NCBI RefSeq assembly: GCF_028649395.1 | Contig: NZ_JAQSUW010000017.1 | Coordinates: 583,719 to 647,718 of the forward strand | Direction: 5' to 3' | DNA length: 64,000 bases | Origin: Pseudomonas sp. Gutcm_11s | GTDB lineage: Bacteria; Pseudomonadota; Gammaproteobacteria; Pseudomonadales; Pseudomonadaceae | Part shown: one piece after another, positions 26,129-35,365 of the stretch | Layout of the letters: the number at the start of each line of letters is the position of its first letter | Numbering within the stretch: position 1 is the first letter of the stretch | Notes under the pieces: model-generated | Databases searched by the model: none | What the model was told of the DNA's origin: nothing | What the model saw: only the letters and a program-made list of their open reading frames with translations | Made by a program: the position numbers and the translations under genes

Positions 26129-28546
26129 TCAGAACAGGTCGATCGGTGCCGACTCGTCGCCTGGCAGCGGGCTGCCAGGGATGCCCAGTGCCGGGTCCAG
26201 CTCGCTCATCGGTGGCGGCGAATCCTCGCTCTTGAACAGCTCGAAGTAGGCATCCGGCGTGCCGGGCGAGGCGGCGCGGCCGCTCACCGGGTCGACGCGC
26301 AGGCTGAGCAGGCCGGCTGGCTCCGGCGGCAGGTGATCCGGCTTGTCCTTCAGGGCTTCTCCCATGTAGCTCATCCAGATCGGCAGGGCCACGGTGCCGC
26401 CGTACTCATGGCGGCCCAGGCTCTCCGGCTGGTCGAAGCCGACCCAGACGGTGGTCATGTAGTCGGCGTTGTAGCCGGAGAACCAGCTGTCCTTGGACTC
26501 GTTGGTGGTGCCGGTCTTGCCGGCCAGGTCGCCACGGCCCATGGACAGCGCGCGGCGGCCGGTGCCGCGCTTGATTACGTCCTGCAGCATGCTGGTCATG
26601 ATGTAGGCGGTGCGCTCGTCGATGATCTGCTCGGCCAATACGGGCTGTTGCGTCTCGGCGTTGGGCTCCTCGATCAGCAGGGCAGCATTCTGCTCCTCGA
26701 CCAGCTGCGCGCTTTCCGGCGTGCGCGGAGGGTTGGCGATGAACAGTGGCTTACCGTCACGGCTATCGATGCGCTCGATCAGGTACGGCTGGATCTTGCG
26801 CCCGCCGTTGGCGAAGGCGCTCCAGCCGCCGGCGATTTCCAGCGGCGTCAGGCCGGCGGTGCCGAGGGCCAGGGACAGGTTGCGCGGCAGCTCCTGGCGG
26901 TTGAAGCCGAAGGTGCTGATGTAGTCGAGGGTGTAGTCGATGCCGATGGTCTGCAGCAGGCGGATCGACACCAGGTTGCGCGACTTGTACAGCGCCTCGC
27001 GTAGGCGGATCGGGCCGAGGAAGGTGTTGTTGTCGTTCTTCGGGCGCCAGGCTTCTTCCATGCCGGCCTCCTGGAACACGATGGGGGCATCGTTGACCAG
27101 GCTGGAGGCGGTGAAGCCGGCATCGAGCGCTGCGCTATAGATGAAGGGCTTGAAGCTCGAGCCCGGCTGGCGCTTGGCCTGGGCAGCGCGGTTGTAGTTG
27201 CTCTGCTCGAAGGAGAAGCCGCCGACCAGTGCGCGGATTGCGCCGTTTTGCGGGTCGAGAGATACCAGCGCGCTCTGCGCCGCAGGAATCTGGCGGAACA
27301 GCAGGGTGCCGTTCTCGGCGTCTGCCTCGACACGTACCAGGTCGCCGATCTGCGCGACATCGGCCGGCGACTGCGGGCGCGGCCCCAGGCTGTTGGTGTT
27401 GAGGAAGGGGCGGGCCCATTTCATGCTGTCCCAGGCCACCGGCTGCTCCTCGCCGCTGCGCAGCAGGACCATGATGCCGCTCTTCTCCACCTGGGTGACG
27501 ATCGCGGGCTGCAGGCCGCCGATGCTCTTGTGCTTGGCCAGCTCCTGCTGCCAGGCCTCACGGGTGAGGCCGGGGAGGCGGGTCTCCGGGCCGCGGAAGC
27601 CATGGCGCTGGTCGTAGGCGATCAGGCCGTCGTGCAGGGAGCGATTGGCGGCGTCCTGCAGGCTGGACGGTACGCTGGTGGTGACGCGGAAGCCTTCGGT
27701 GTAGGCGTCGCTGCCATAGCGGCCGACCATCTCGGCGCGAGCCATTTCGGCGATGTAGGGGGCATTCAGCTCGATCGGTTGCACGTGGTGGCGGGCGTCG
27801 ATGGGCTCGGCCATGGCGGCCTGGTAGCGCGCCTGGTCGATGGCGCCGAGCTTGAGCATGCGGCCGAGAATCCAGTCGCGTCGCTCCTTGCTGCGCTGCG
27901 GATTGACCAAGGGGTTGTAGCGCGAAGGTGCCTTGGGCAGGCCAGCGATCATCGCCAGCTGGCCGAGGCTCAGGTCGCGGATGGATTTGCCGTAGTAGAC
28001 CTGGGCGGCAGCCTCGACACCGTAGGCGCGGTTGCCCAGGTAGATCTTGTTGACGTAGAGCTCGAGGATCTCGTTTTTGCTCAGCTCACGCTCGATCTGT
28101 AACGCCAGCAGGATTTCATTGATCTTGCGCGAGAAGCTGCGCTCGTTGGTGAGGAAGAAGTTCTTCGCCACCTGCATGGTGATGGTGCTTCCCCCGGTCT
28201 GGATGTGGCCGCTGGCCAATAACTGCGTAGCAGCGCGCATCAGGCTGGTGAAGTCGACGCCATAATGGTTGGCGAAATTGTCATCCTCGGCCGCCAGGAG
28301 GGCGCGGATGAAGTCCTGCGGGATGTCGTCGAAGCGAATCGGCGAGCGGCGCATCTCTCCGAATTCGGCGATCAGCTTGCCGTCGGTGCTATACACCCGC
28401 AGCGGTATCTGCAGCTGGATGCTGCGTAACGATTCGACGGAAGGCAAGCCAGGGCTAAGATAGAGAAAGGCCCCACTGAAACTGAGCACTAACCCGCAAA
28501 AAGCGGCGACGCAGGACCACCAGAAAAACTTCAGCAAACGCATCAA
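26129..28546 (-). CDS. ponA: Penicillin-binding protein 1A
   Basis: An 805-residue class A bifunctional peptidoglycan synthase. Transmembrane helix at about residues 7-29; glycosyltransferase motifs LLAAEDDNFANHYGVD (catalytic Glu87) and GGSTITMQVAKNFFLT; an OB-like insertion; transpeptidase motifs SSFKPF (catalytic Ser near 460) and GKTGTTNES (near 675). The C-terminus is acidic (ESAPIDLF). It is divergent from pilM, a linkage conserved in pseudomonads. Confidence 0.97.
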   Translation of the reverse strand: MMRLLKFFWWSCVAAFCGLVLSFSGAFLYLSPGLPSVESLRSIQLQIPLRVYSTDGKLIAEFGEMRRSPIRFDDIPQDFIRALLAAEDDNFANHYGVDFTSLMRAATQLLASGHIQTGGSTITMQVAKNFFLTNERSFSRKINEILLALQIERELSKNEILELYVNKIYLGNRAYGVEAAAQVYYGKSIRDLSLGQLAMIAGLPKAPSRYNPLVNPQRSKERRDWILGRMLKLGAIDQARYQAAMAEPIDARHHVQPIELNAPYIAEMARAEMVGRYGSDAYTEGFRVTTSVPSSLQDAANRSLHDGLIAYDQRHGFRGPETRLPGLTREAWQQELAKHKSIGGLQPAIVTQVEKSGIMVLLRSGEEQPVAWDSMKWARPFLNTNSLGPRPQSPADVAQIGDLVRVEADAENGTLLFRQIPAAQSALVSLDPQNGAIRALVGGFSFEQSNYNRAAQAKRQPGSSFKPFIYSAALDAGFTASSLVNDAPIVFQEAGMEEAWRPKNDNNTFLGPIRLREALYKSRNLVSIRLLQTIGIDYTLDYISTFGFNRQELPRNLSLALGTAGLTPLEIAGGWSAFANGGRKIQPYLIERIDSRDGKPLFIANPPRTPESAQLVEEQNAALLIEEPNAETQQPVLAEQIIDERTAYIMTSMLQDVIKRGTGRRALSMGRGDLAGKTGTTNESKDSWFSGYNADYMTTVWVGFDQPESLGRHEYGGTVALPIWMSYMGEALKDKPDHLPPEPAGLLSLRVDPVSGRAASPGTPDAYFELFKSEDSPPPMSELDPALGIPGSPLPGDESAPIDLF

Positions 28547-28615
28547 GGTTCTTGGAATTCCAGATAAAAGAATGGGTTAAGTGGTGCGCGGTGCGAAAAG
28601 AGGAAAACTGTTCAC

Positions 28616-28621
28616 ATTATA
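28616..28621 (-). promoter_or_regulatory. -10 element of ponA
   Basis: Perfect TATAAT on the minus strand in the ponA-pilM gap, about 70 bases before the ponA start. The spaced -35 position is not a good match; a TTGACA lies further upstream (28657-28662) at the wrong distance. Confidence 0.5.
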
Positions 28622-28646
28622 AGCGGTTTTTTTGCAGGGGAGCCAT

Positions 28647-28675
28647 TTGCGCTTCTGTCAAGACTGCTATTTAAT
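28647..28675 (+). promoter_or_regulatory. Possible promoter of pilMNOPQ
   Basis: TTGCGC (28647-28652) and TTTAAT (28670-28675) with a 17-base spacer in the AT-rich divergent gap, about 53 bases before pilM. Both hexamers are imperfect. Confidence 0.35.
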
Positions 28676-28727
28676 GTGGAAAAACATAAATAGTCCGTAA
28701 GTCTCGGATGCAGATAGGAAATCGGTC

Positions 28728-29792
28728 GTGCTAGGGCTCTTCAATAAGAAAGCGAACACGCTTCTGGGGATCGACATCAGTTCGACCTCGGTGAAGCTCC
28801 TTGAATTGAGTCGCTCCGGAAGCCGCTACAAGGTAGAGGCCTACGCCGTCGAGCCGCTCCCCCCAAATGCTGTAGTCGAGAAGAACATCGCGGAGCTGGA
28901 AGGGGTCGGGCAGGCCCTTTCGCGCGTTCTGAGCAAAGCCAAGACCGGCGTGCGTACTGCCGCCGTCGCTGTGGCAGGCTCTGCGGTGATCACTAAGACC
29001 ATCGAGATGGAAGCTGGGCTCAACGATGACGAGCTGGAAAACCAGCTGAAGATCGAAGCTGATCAGTACATTCCTTATCCTCTTGAAGAGGTTGCCATCG
29101 ACTTCGAGGTTCAGGGGGTGTCCGCGCGCAATCCCGAGCGAGTCGAAGTGCTTCTGGCAGCTTGTCGAAAGGAGAACGTCGAGGTGCGCGAAGCTGCCCT
29201 TGGTCTCTCCGGTCTGACTGCGAAGGTTGTTGACGTCGAAGCGTACGCGCTGGAGCGTGCCTACGGCCTGCTTGAGTCGCAGTTGGGCGGCAACACCGAT
29301 GAGCTGACCGTGGCGGTTGTCGATATTGGCGCCACCATGACCACTCTGAGTGTTCTGCATCACGGGCGCACCATCTATACCCGCGAACAGCTCTTTGGCG
29401 GTCGTCAGTTGACCGAAGAAATTCAGCGCCGCTATGGGCTCTCGGTCGAAGAAGCTGGTCTTGCCAAGAAGCAAGGCGGTCTGCCGGACGATTACGAGAG
29501 CGAAGTGCTGCAGCCATTCAAGGAGGCTGTGGTTCAGCAGGTTTCACGCTCGTTGCAGTTCTTCTTTGCTGCTGGCCAGTTCAATGATGTGGATTACATT
29601 CTCCTGGCTGGCGGCACCGCATCCATTCCCGATCTGGATCGCTTGATCCAGCAAAAGATCGGCACTCCCACCTTGGTTGCCAATCCCTTCGCCGATATGG
29701 CTCTGGGTGGCAAAGTCAATGCCGGTGCGCTGGCTAGCGATGCGCCGTCGTTGATGATTGCCTGCGGTCTGGCGATGAGGAGTTTCGACTAA
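28728..29792 (+). CDS. pilM: Type IV pilus inner-membrane assembly protein PilM
   Basis: A 354-residue cytoplasmic actin-like ATP-binding protein (FtsA/PilM fold). The N-terminal LLGIDISSTSVKLLELS is the phosphate-1 motif; AVVDIGATMTTLSVLHHG and ILLAGGTASIPDLDRLI are further actin-fold motifs. PilM binds the N-terminal peptide of PilN and joins the pilus motor to the alignment complex. It starts with GTG at 28728 and overlaps pilN by one base (TAATG). Confidence 0.97.
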   Translation: MLGLFNKKANTLLGIDISSTSVKLLELSRSGSRYKVEAYAVEPLPPNAVVEKNIAELEGVGQALSRVLSKAKTGVRTAAVAVAGSAVITKTIEMEAGLNDDELENQLKIEADQYIPYPLEEVAIDFEVQGVSARNPERVEVLLAACRKENVEVREAALGLSGLTAKVVDVEAYALERAYGLLESQLGGNTDELTVAVVDIGATMTTLSVLHHGRTIYTREQLFGGRQLTEEIQRRYGLSVEEAGLAKKQGGLPDDYESEVLQPFKEAVVQQVSRSLQFFFAAGQFNDVDYILLAGGTASIPDLDRLIQQKIGTPTLVANPFADMALGGKVNAGALASDAPSLMIACGLAMRSFD

Positions 29793-30418
29793 TGGCGCGG
29801 ATTAACTTACTTCCTTGGCGCGAGCAGCTTCGAGAGGAGCGTAAGCAGCGGTTCATTGCTGCAATGGGCGGTGTTCTCTTGGTCGCGGGTGGGCTGGTCT
29901 TTTTGGGTGGGCAGTATCTTAACTCTGCAATTGAGCAGCAAAATGCCCGCAATAACTATGTGAAAAGAGAAATTGCGGCTCTTGATGCTCGGATTGCAGA
30001 AATTAAGGATCTGAGAGAGCGGCGCGCTCAGCTCCTTGAGCGGATGAAGATTATTCAGGACTTGCAGGGTAATCGGCCGATTATCGGGCATATTTTTGAT
30101 CAGCTTGTGAGGACGCTGCCGGATGGGGTGTTCTTTACGGCGATTGATCGTAAGGGTGATTTAATTTCGATTGTTGGTAGTGCTGAATCGAATAATCGTG
30201 TTTCTAGCTTGATGCGAAACTTGGATGCTTCTGAATGGCTTAAGTCGCCTAATTTGGCAGAAGTTAAAGCGATAACTGCGGGTGAAGTTGATCAGGCTAA
30301 TGTCTTTAAACTGACGGTAAAGCAAACGCGTCCGGGGGTGCTTGAGGAAGAGTCTGTGTCGACTGGGAAGGCTGCAGGTGGTAAGGCCCGTCAAAAGAAG
30401 TCAGGTAAGAAATCATGA
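29792..30418 (+). CDS. pilN: Type IV pilus alignment protein PilN
   Basis: A 208-residue bitopic inner-membrane protein. The cytoplasmic N-terminus carries INLLPWRE, the PilM-binding motif. One transmembrane helix (about residues 25-42) precedes a coiled-coil and a periplasmic ferredoxin-like fold that pairs with PilO. Codons from mid-gene on are noticeably richer in T/A-ending choices than in neighbouring genes. It overlaps pilO by 4 bases. Confidence 0.96.
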   Translation: MARINLLPWREQLREERKQRFIAAMGGVLLVAGGLVFLGGQYLNSAIEQQNARNNYVKREIAALDARIAEIKDLRERRAQLLERMKIIQDLQGNRPIIGHIFDQLVRTLPDGVFFTAIDRKGDLISIVGSAESNNRVSSLMRNLDASEWLKSPNLAEVKAITAGEVDQANVFKLTVKQTRPGVLEEESVSTGKAAGGKARQKKSGKKS

Positions 30419-31041
30419 GTCTTTCGGACGCCGTAGAATCGTTACGGAAGGTAGATCTTTCCGAGCTTGATGCTAATAATCTTGGCTCTTGGCCGCTGCC
30501 GATCAAAGTCATTACGTGCTTGCTCTTGTTTGTTGCAGGGCTTGGTCTTGGTTATTACTTTTATCTGCAGGATTTGCAGGGGCAGTTGCAGGGGAGGCAG
30601 GCTCAAGAAGAGAGTCTGAAGCGCGAGTTTTCTGATAAGGCTGCTCAGGCTGCGAATCTGGATGCATATCGCGTGCAGATGAAAGAAATGGAAGAGTCCT
30701 TTGGCATGCTGCTGCGCCAATTGCCAAGTGATACTGAGGTGCCAGGGCTGTTGGAGGATATAACTCGAACTGGCTTAGAAAGCGGTCTCGAGTTTGAGGA
30801 GATTAAGCTTCAGCCGGAAAGCGTCCAGCAGTTCTATATTGAGTTGCCTATTCAAATATCGGTTGTGGGTTCTTATCACGATTTGGCAACTTTTGTCAGC
30901 GCAGTGGCCAGTCTTCCTAGGATTGTTACTCTGCACGATTTTGATATTAAGCTCACCGAGGGTGATGGCGGTAATTCTCGTTTGGCTATGAGTGTTTTAG
31001 CTAAGACCTATCGCTATAACGAGGGGGGGCTTAAGAAATGA
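30415..31041 (+). CDS. pilO: Type IV pilus alignment protein PilO
   Basis: A 208-residue bitopic inner-membrane protein; transmembrane helix at about 28-50 (IKVITCLLLFVAGLGLGYYFYL), coiled-coil region, then a periplasmic core (VPGLLEDITRTGLESGLEFEEIKLQPES...FYIELPIQISVVGSYHDLATFVSAVASLPRIVTLHDF) split here for length. It forms heterodimers with PilN and contacts PilP. Low-GC codon use as in pilN. 4-base overlaps on both sides. Confidence 0.96.
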   Translation: MSLSDAVESLRKVDLSELDANNLGSWPLPIKVITCLLLFVAGLGLGYYFYLQDLQGQLQGRQAQEESLKREFSDKAAQAANLDAYRVQMKEMEESFGMLLRQLPSDTEVPGLLEDITRTGLESGLEFEEIKLQPESVQQFYIELPIQISVVGSYHDLATFVSAVASLPRIVTLHDFDIKLTEGDGGNSRLAMSVLAKTYRYNEGGLKK

Positions 31042-31565
31042 TTTACTCCCGTAGCGTGAGTGTGCTGCTCAGTGTTTTGTTGCTGTCTGGTTGCGCGGGG
31101 GGGGAGGATTTCTCTGATTTGCGCCAATATATGGATGATGCGCGTGCGCGGCCGAAAGGGAGCATTGAGCCGCTGCCTAAGTTCTTACCATATGAGCCCT
31201 TTACTTATAGTGCGGCTTCGCTGCGTAACCCCTTCCAGCCCCCTGTGAAGGTCGAGTTGGCCAGCCGGAGCAAGGGCTCGAAAGATATCAAGCCAGACGA
31301 GACTCGAGTGAAGCAATTCCTTGAAGGGTTCAATATCGAAGTCTTTGAGATGGTCGGAACTCTTCAGAACGATTCGGGTGTATATGGTCTCGTTAATGGG
31401 GCTGGAGGAGTTCACCGAGTTAAGGTGGGTGACTATCTGGGGCGTAATCACGGGCGCATTGTGACTGTAGATGAGGCTCAAATTGACGTCATCGAGATTG
31501 TCCCGGATGGAGAGGGTGGTTGGCTGGAGCGCCCACGCAGCATCTCCCTAAAAAGTCGCTCATAG
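31038..31565 (+). CDS. pilP: Type IV pilus lipoprotein PilP
   Basis: A 175-residue inner-membrane lipoprotein: signal MIYSRSVSVLLSVLLLSG with lipobox Cys19. The disordered N-terminal region (PFTYSAASLRNPFQPP) binds PilN/PilO and the C-terminal beta-domain (FEMVGTLQNDSGVYGLV...HRVKVGDYLGRNHGRI) contacts the secretin PilQ. It overlaps pilO by 4 bases. Confidence 0.96.
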   Translation: MIYSRSVSVLLSVLLLSGCAGGEDFSDLRQYMDDARARPKGSIEPLPKFLPYEPFTYSAASLRNPFQPPVKVELASRSKGSKDIKPDETRVKQFLEGFNIEVFEMVGTLQNDSGVYGLVNGAGGVHRVKVGDYLGRNHGRIVTVDEAQIDVIEIVPDGEGGWLERPRSISLKSRS

Positions 31566-31579
31566 TGGCGGGGTCGATT

Positions 31580-33682
31580 ATGAAAAATAACTACAGTTCT
31601 GCTAAACGGAAGCTTTCCATGAATAAGGCCTTTTCTCGCTTGGGCGTTTCATTGCTGCTGGCCGGTTTCGCTCCAAGTCTGCTGGCGGCCAATCTGCAAA
31701 AATTGGATGTGGCAGCGCTGCCAGGGGACAAGGTAGAGCTGAGACTGAGCTTTGATGAGCCTGTTGCTGCACCTCGCGGCTATACCATCGAACAGCCGGC
31801 TCGGATCGCTCTTGATTTGCCGGGGGTCTCTAGTCAGCTGGGCGCAAAGAATAAAGAGCTAGGTGTTGGTAACGCTCGTAGCGTTACAGTTGTAGAGGCG
31901 CAGAACCGGACCAGGCTGATCATCAATCTTTCCACGTTGGCTCCATACAGCACTCGCAGTGACGGTAATAGTGTGGTTGTCGTGGTTGGTGACTCTTCCA
32001 CGGCCTCTGCGTCTGTGTCTGCACCTGTGGCATCCGCACCTGCCGCCAAGGCTGCGCCAGTAGCTGCGGTTGGTCGTTCGATTCGTTCGATTGACTTTCA
32101 GCGGGGTACTGCTGGTGAGGGCAACGTTGTGGTGGAACTTTCTGATCCCAGCGTGAGTCCGGACATTCAGGAGCAGGGCGGAAAGATTCGTGTCGAGTTT
32201 CCTAAAACTCAACTGCCGGAGAGCCTTCGTGCACGGCTTGACGTGAAAGATTTTGCTACTCCTGTGCAGTTTGTTAATTCCGTGGTGCAAGGAGACAAGG
32301 TCAGCATTAGTATTGAACCGACGGGGCTCTATGACTATCTTGCGTTCCAGACGGATAATAAGCTGACTATTAGCATCAAGCCTTTAAGTCCTGAGGATGT
32401 TGAGAAGCGCAAGTCTGAAAGCTTTGCTTATTCTGGCGAGAAGCTGTCTCTCAACTTCCAAGATATTGATGTTCGTTCTGTGCTTCAGCTTATCGCAGAC
32501 TTTACTAATTTGAACTTGGTTGCCAGCGATACCGTGCAGGGCAACATTACCCTGCGTCTGCAAAATGTGCCTTGGGATCAGGCTCTGGATCTGGTGCTGA
32601 AGACTCGCGGCCTGGACAAGCGGCAGGTCGGCAATGTTTTGCTGGTTGCGCCGGCTGATGAAATTGCGGCTCGTGAGCGTCAAGAGCTTGAGGCAAAACA
32701 GCAGTTGGCTGAGTTGGCCCCTCTGCGTCGGGAAGTGGTGCAGTTGAACTACGCTAAGGCTTCGGATATTGCCAAGCTCTTCGAAGATGCAGGCAAGGAT
32801 GGAACCTTGGACAAGGATATGCGCGGGAAGGTTATCTTCGATGATCGTACCAATAGCATCATCGCGTACTTGACCCAGGAGCGTTTGGATGAGCTGCGCA
32901 GGATCGTGACTCAGCTTGATATTCCGGTTCGGCAGGTTATGGTTGAGGCGCGTATCGTAGAGGCCAATGTCGACTTCGATAAGGAGTTGGGCGTCGAGTG
33001 GCGTGGTGTTGGCCTCGGTGATAACAACTGGGTGGTAGGTGGTACCAATAGTGTTGAGAAAGACACCGATCCGCTGGAGTTCCAAGGCGGTACTTTCGTC
33101 GACATGGGCGCTGCCGGGCGCACTTCTGGCTTGAACCTGGGATTCATTACCGATAACACTCTGCTAGACCTTGAGTTGTCAGCGATGGAGAAAACCGGTA
33201 ACGGTGAGATCATCTCCCAGCCGAAGGTGGTGACCTCGGACAAGGAAACCGCAAAAATCCTCAAGGGCACAAAGATCCCGTACCAAGAGGCATCTTCTAG
33301 CGGTGCTACCTCGGTAGCCTTCGCGGAGGCCAACCTGTCTCTTGAAGTGACCCCGCAAATCACTCCGGATAATCGCGTCATCATGGAGGTCAAGGTCAAC
33401 AAGGATGCTGCTGACTTTGCTAACCAGGTCGACGGTACCCCGTCCATCCAGACCAACGAGGTTAATGCCAAGGTTCTGGTGACTGACGGTGAGACCATCG
33501 TAATTGGTGGCATCTTCAGTAATACCCAGTCCAAGGCTGTGGATAAGGTGCCTCTTCTGGGAGATATCCCTTATATCGGTCGCCTCTTCCGTCGTGATGT
33601 GGTTCAGGATTCCAAGGCCGAGCTGCTGGTGTTCCTGACCCCTCGCATCATGAACAACCAGGCCATTGCGGTTAGCAACTAA
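31580..33682 (+). CDS. pilQ: Type IV pilus secretin PilQ
   Basis: About 700 residues; an outer-membrane multimeric channel for the pilus fibre. A signal peptide (FSRLGVSLLLAGFAPSLLA) is followed by AMIN domains (about 40-280), an STN/N0 region (LSLNFQDIDVRSVLQLIADFTNLNLV), the N1 domain, and the C-terminal secretin domain (VEARIVEANVDFDKELGVEW...VLVTDGETIVIGGIF...KAELLVFLTPRIM). ATG 31580 is used here; ATG 31619 would give the shorter N-terminus familiar from P. aeruginosa. Confidence 0.95.
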   Translation: MKNNYSSAKRKLSMNKAFSRLGVSLLLAGFAPSLLAANLQKLDVAALPGDKVELRLSFDEPVAAPRGYTIEQPARIALDLPGVSSQLGAKNKELGVGNARSVTVVEAQNRTRLIINLSTLAPYSTRSDGNSVVVVVGDSSTASASVSAPVASAPAAKAAPVAAVGRSIRSIDFQRGTAGEGNVVVELSDPSVSPDIQEQGGKIRVEFPKTQLPESLRARLDVKDFATPVQFVNSVVQGDKVSISIEPTGLYDYLAFQTDNKLTISIKPLSPEDVEKRKSESFAYSGEKLSLNFQDIDVRSVLQLIADFTNLNLVASDTVQGNITLRLQNVPWDQALDLVLKTRGLDKRQVGNVLLVAPADEIAARERQELEAKQQLAELAPLRREVVQLNYAKASDIAKLFEDAGKDGTLDKDMRGKVIFDDRTNSIIAYLTQERLDELRRIVTQLDIPVRQVMVEARIVEANVDFDKELGVEWRGVGLGDNNWVVGGTNSVEKDTDPLEFQGGTFVDMGAAGRTSGLNLGFITDNTLLDLELSAMEKTGNGEIISQPKVVTSDKETAKILKGTKIPYQEASSSGATSVAFAEANLSLEVTPQITPDNRVIMEVKVNKDAADFANQVDGTPSIQTNEVNAKVLVTDGETIVIGGIFSNTQSKAVDKVPLLGDIPYIGRLFRRDVVQDSKAELLVFLTPRIMNNQAIAVSN

Positions 33683-33684
33683 TA

Positions 33685-34203
33685 GTGCAGAACGTAGTCT
33701 TGGTAGGCCCGATGGGGGCTGGTAAGAGCACCATCGGGCGGTTGTTGTCGAAAGAGCTGAAGCTGCAGTTCAAGGATTCAGACAAGGAGATCGAGCATCG
33801 TACCGGTGCCGATATCCCTTGGATCTTTGATGTGGAGGGCGAGCAGGGTTTCCGCGAGCGCGAGCAGTTGATGGTCGTGGAGCTCTGTGAGCTTGAAGGT
33901 GTGGTGATCGCAACAGGCGGCGGCGTGGTGCTGCGACCAGAGAATCGGCAGGCGCTGCGTGCCGGTGGGTGGGTTGTCTATCTGCATGCCTCCGTCGAGC
34001 AGCAGTTGGAGCGCACATCGCGGGATCGTAATCGGCCTCTGCTGCGCAATGCTGAGCCTGGCAAGGTATTACGCAATCTGATGGATATCCGTGATCCGCT
34101 ATATCGAGAGATTGCGGATGTGATCATCGAAACGGATGAGCGGCCGCCGCGTATGGTGGTTCAGGAAATCATCGAGCGCCTCAGGGCTCTGCCTCCCCGT
34201 TAA
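33685..34203 (+). CDS. aroK: Shikimate kinase AroK
   Basis: A 172-residue P-loop kinase that phosphorylates shikimate at the 3-hydroxyl. Walker A GPMGAGKST (residues 8-16); substrate-binding Asp in FKDSDKEIEHRTG; IATGGGVVLR motif; lid region with RDRNRPLL. It begins with GTG two bases after the pilQ stop. The pilQ-aroK-aroB linkage is conserved in gammaproteobacteria. Confidence 0.97.
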   Translation: MQNVVLVGPMGAGKSTIGRLLSKELKLQFKDSDKEIEHRTGADIPWIFDVEGEQGFREREQLMVVELCELEGVVIATGGGVVLRPENRQALRAGGWVVYLHASVEQQLERTSRDRNRPLLRNAEPGKVLRNLMDIRDPLYREIADVIIETDERPPRMVVQEIIERLRALPPR

Positions 34204-34252
34204 AGAGCGCTTCCATCTGCGTTATCCTATGCCCTTTCTACTCGGGGGCTTC

Positions 34253-35356
34253 ATGCAGACTCTTACCGTCGATCTAGGCGAACGCAGCTATCCCATCTAC
34301 ATCGGAGAGGGGTTGCTCGCTCGCCCCGATCTGTTCAAGCCGCATCTCGCCGGTCGGCAGGTGGCGATAGTCACCAATGAAACCGTCGCTCCCCTTTATC
34401 TGGATACGCTGAAGCAGTCTCTGGCTGGTCAGGACATCGCTACCGTGATTCTTCCGGATGGCGAGGTCTTCAAGACCTGGGAAACTCTGCAGTTGATTTT
34501 CGATGGCCTGCTTCAGGCCCGTCATGATCGCAAGACCACCGTTGTCGCTTTGGGCGGCGGGGTCATCGGTGACATGGCCGGTTTTGCGGCGGCTTGCTAT
34601 CAGCGCGGTGTCGACTTCATTCAGGTTCCGACCACTCTGTTGTCGCAGGTGGATTCCTCCGTGGGGGGCAAAACCGGCATCAATCATCCGCTGGGCAAGA
34701 ACATGGTCGGGGCTTTCTACCAGCCCAACGCTGTCGTTATCGACACCACTGTTCTCGGTACTCTTCCCGCTAACGAGCTGTCGGCCGGATTGGCCGAGGT
34801 GATCAAGTACGGGTTGATCTGCGATCTGCAGTTCTTGGGCTGGTTGGAAGAAAATATCGAGGCCTTGCGTCAACTGCAGCCTGCTGCACTGATCGAGGCC
34901 ATCGAGCGCTCCTGCGCGGCGAAAGCTCGGGTGGTCGGTGTAGATGAGCGAGAGTCGGGCCTGCGCGCGATTCTCAACCTTGGGCATACCTTCGGCCATG
35001 CCATCGAGACGCACATGGGCTACGGTGAGTGGCTGCATGGTGAGGCGGTGGCTGCCGGTACTGTCATGGCGCTGGAAATGTCGTCGCGCCTTGGCTGGAT
35101 ATCTGTCGCCGATCGCGATCGTGGTGTTCGTCTGCTGTTGCGCGCAGGGCTGCCGGTGGTGCCGCCGGCCGAGATGGGGCCTGAGGATTTTCTCGAGCAT
35201 ATGGCGGTCGACAAGAAGGTGCTCGATGGGCGTCTGCGCTTGGTGCTGCTGCGCAGTCTCGGTGAGGCCGTGATTACTGATGATTTCCCGCGGGAAGTCC
35301 TGGATGCCACCTTGCGCGCCGATTACCGCGCGATACTGGCTCAGCTTGGAGAATAA
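34253..35356 (+). CDS. aroB: 3-dehydroquinate synthase AroB
   Basis: A 367-residue NAD- and zinc-dependent enzyme of the shikimate pathway converting DAHP to 3-dehydroquinate. Motifs: LPDGEVFKTWET, ALGGGVIGDMAGFAA, the VPTTLLSQVDSSVGGKTGIN block, and zinc ligands in ILNLGHTFGHAIE and HGEAVAAG. The start at ATG 34253 (MQTLTVDLGERSYPIYIG) fits the family; the open frame extends back into aroK. Confidence 0.97.
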   Translation: MQTLTVDLGERSYPIYIGEGLLARPDLFKPHLAGRQVAIVTNETVAPLYLDTLKQSLAGQDIATVILPDGEVFKTWETLQLIFDGLLQARHDRKTTVVALGGGVIGDMAGFAAACYQRGVDFIQVPTTLLSQVDSSVGGKTGINHPLGKNMVGAFYQPNAVVIDTTVLGTLPANELSAGLAEVIKYGLICDLQFLGWLEENIEALRQLQPAALIEAIERSCAAKARVVGVDERESGLRAILNLGHTFGHAIETHMGYGEWLHGEAVAAGTVMALEMSSRLGWISVADRDRGVRLLLRAGLPVVPPAEMGPEDFLEHMAVDKKVLDGRLRLVLLRSLGEAVITDDFPREVLDATLRADYRAILAQLGE

Positions 35357-35365
35357 GAGAGCTAC

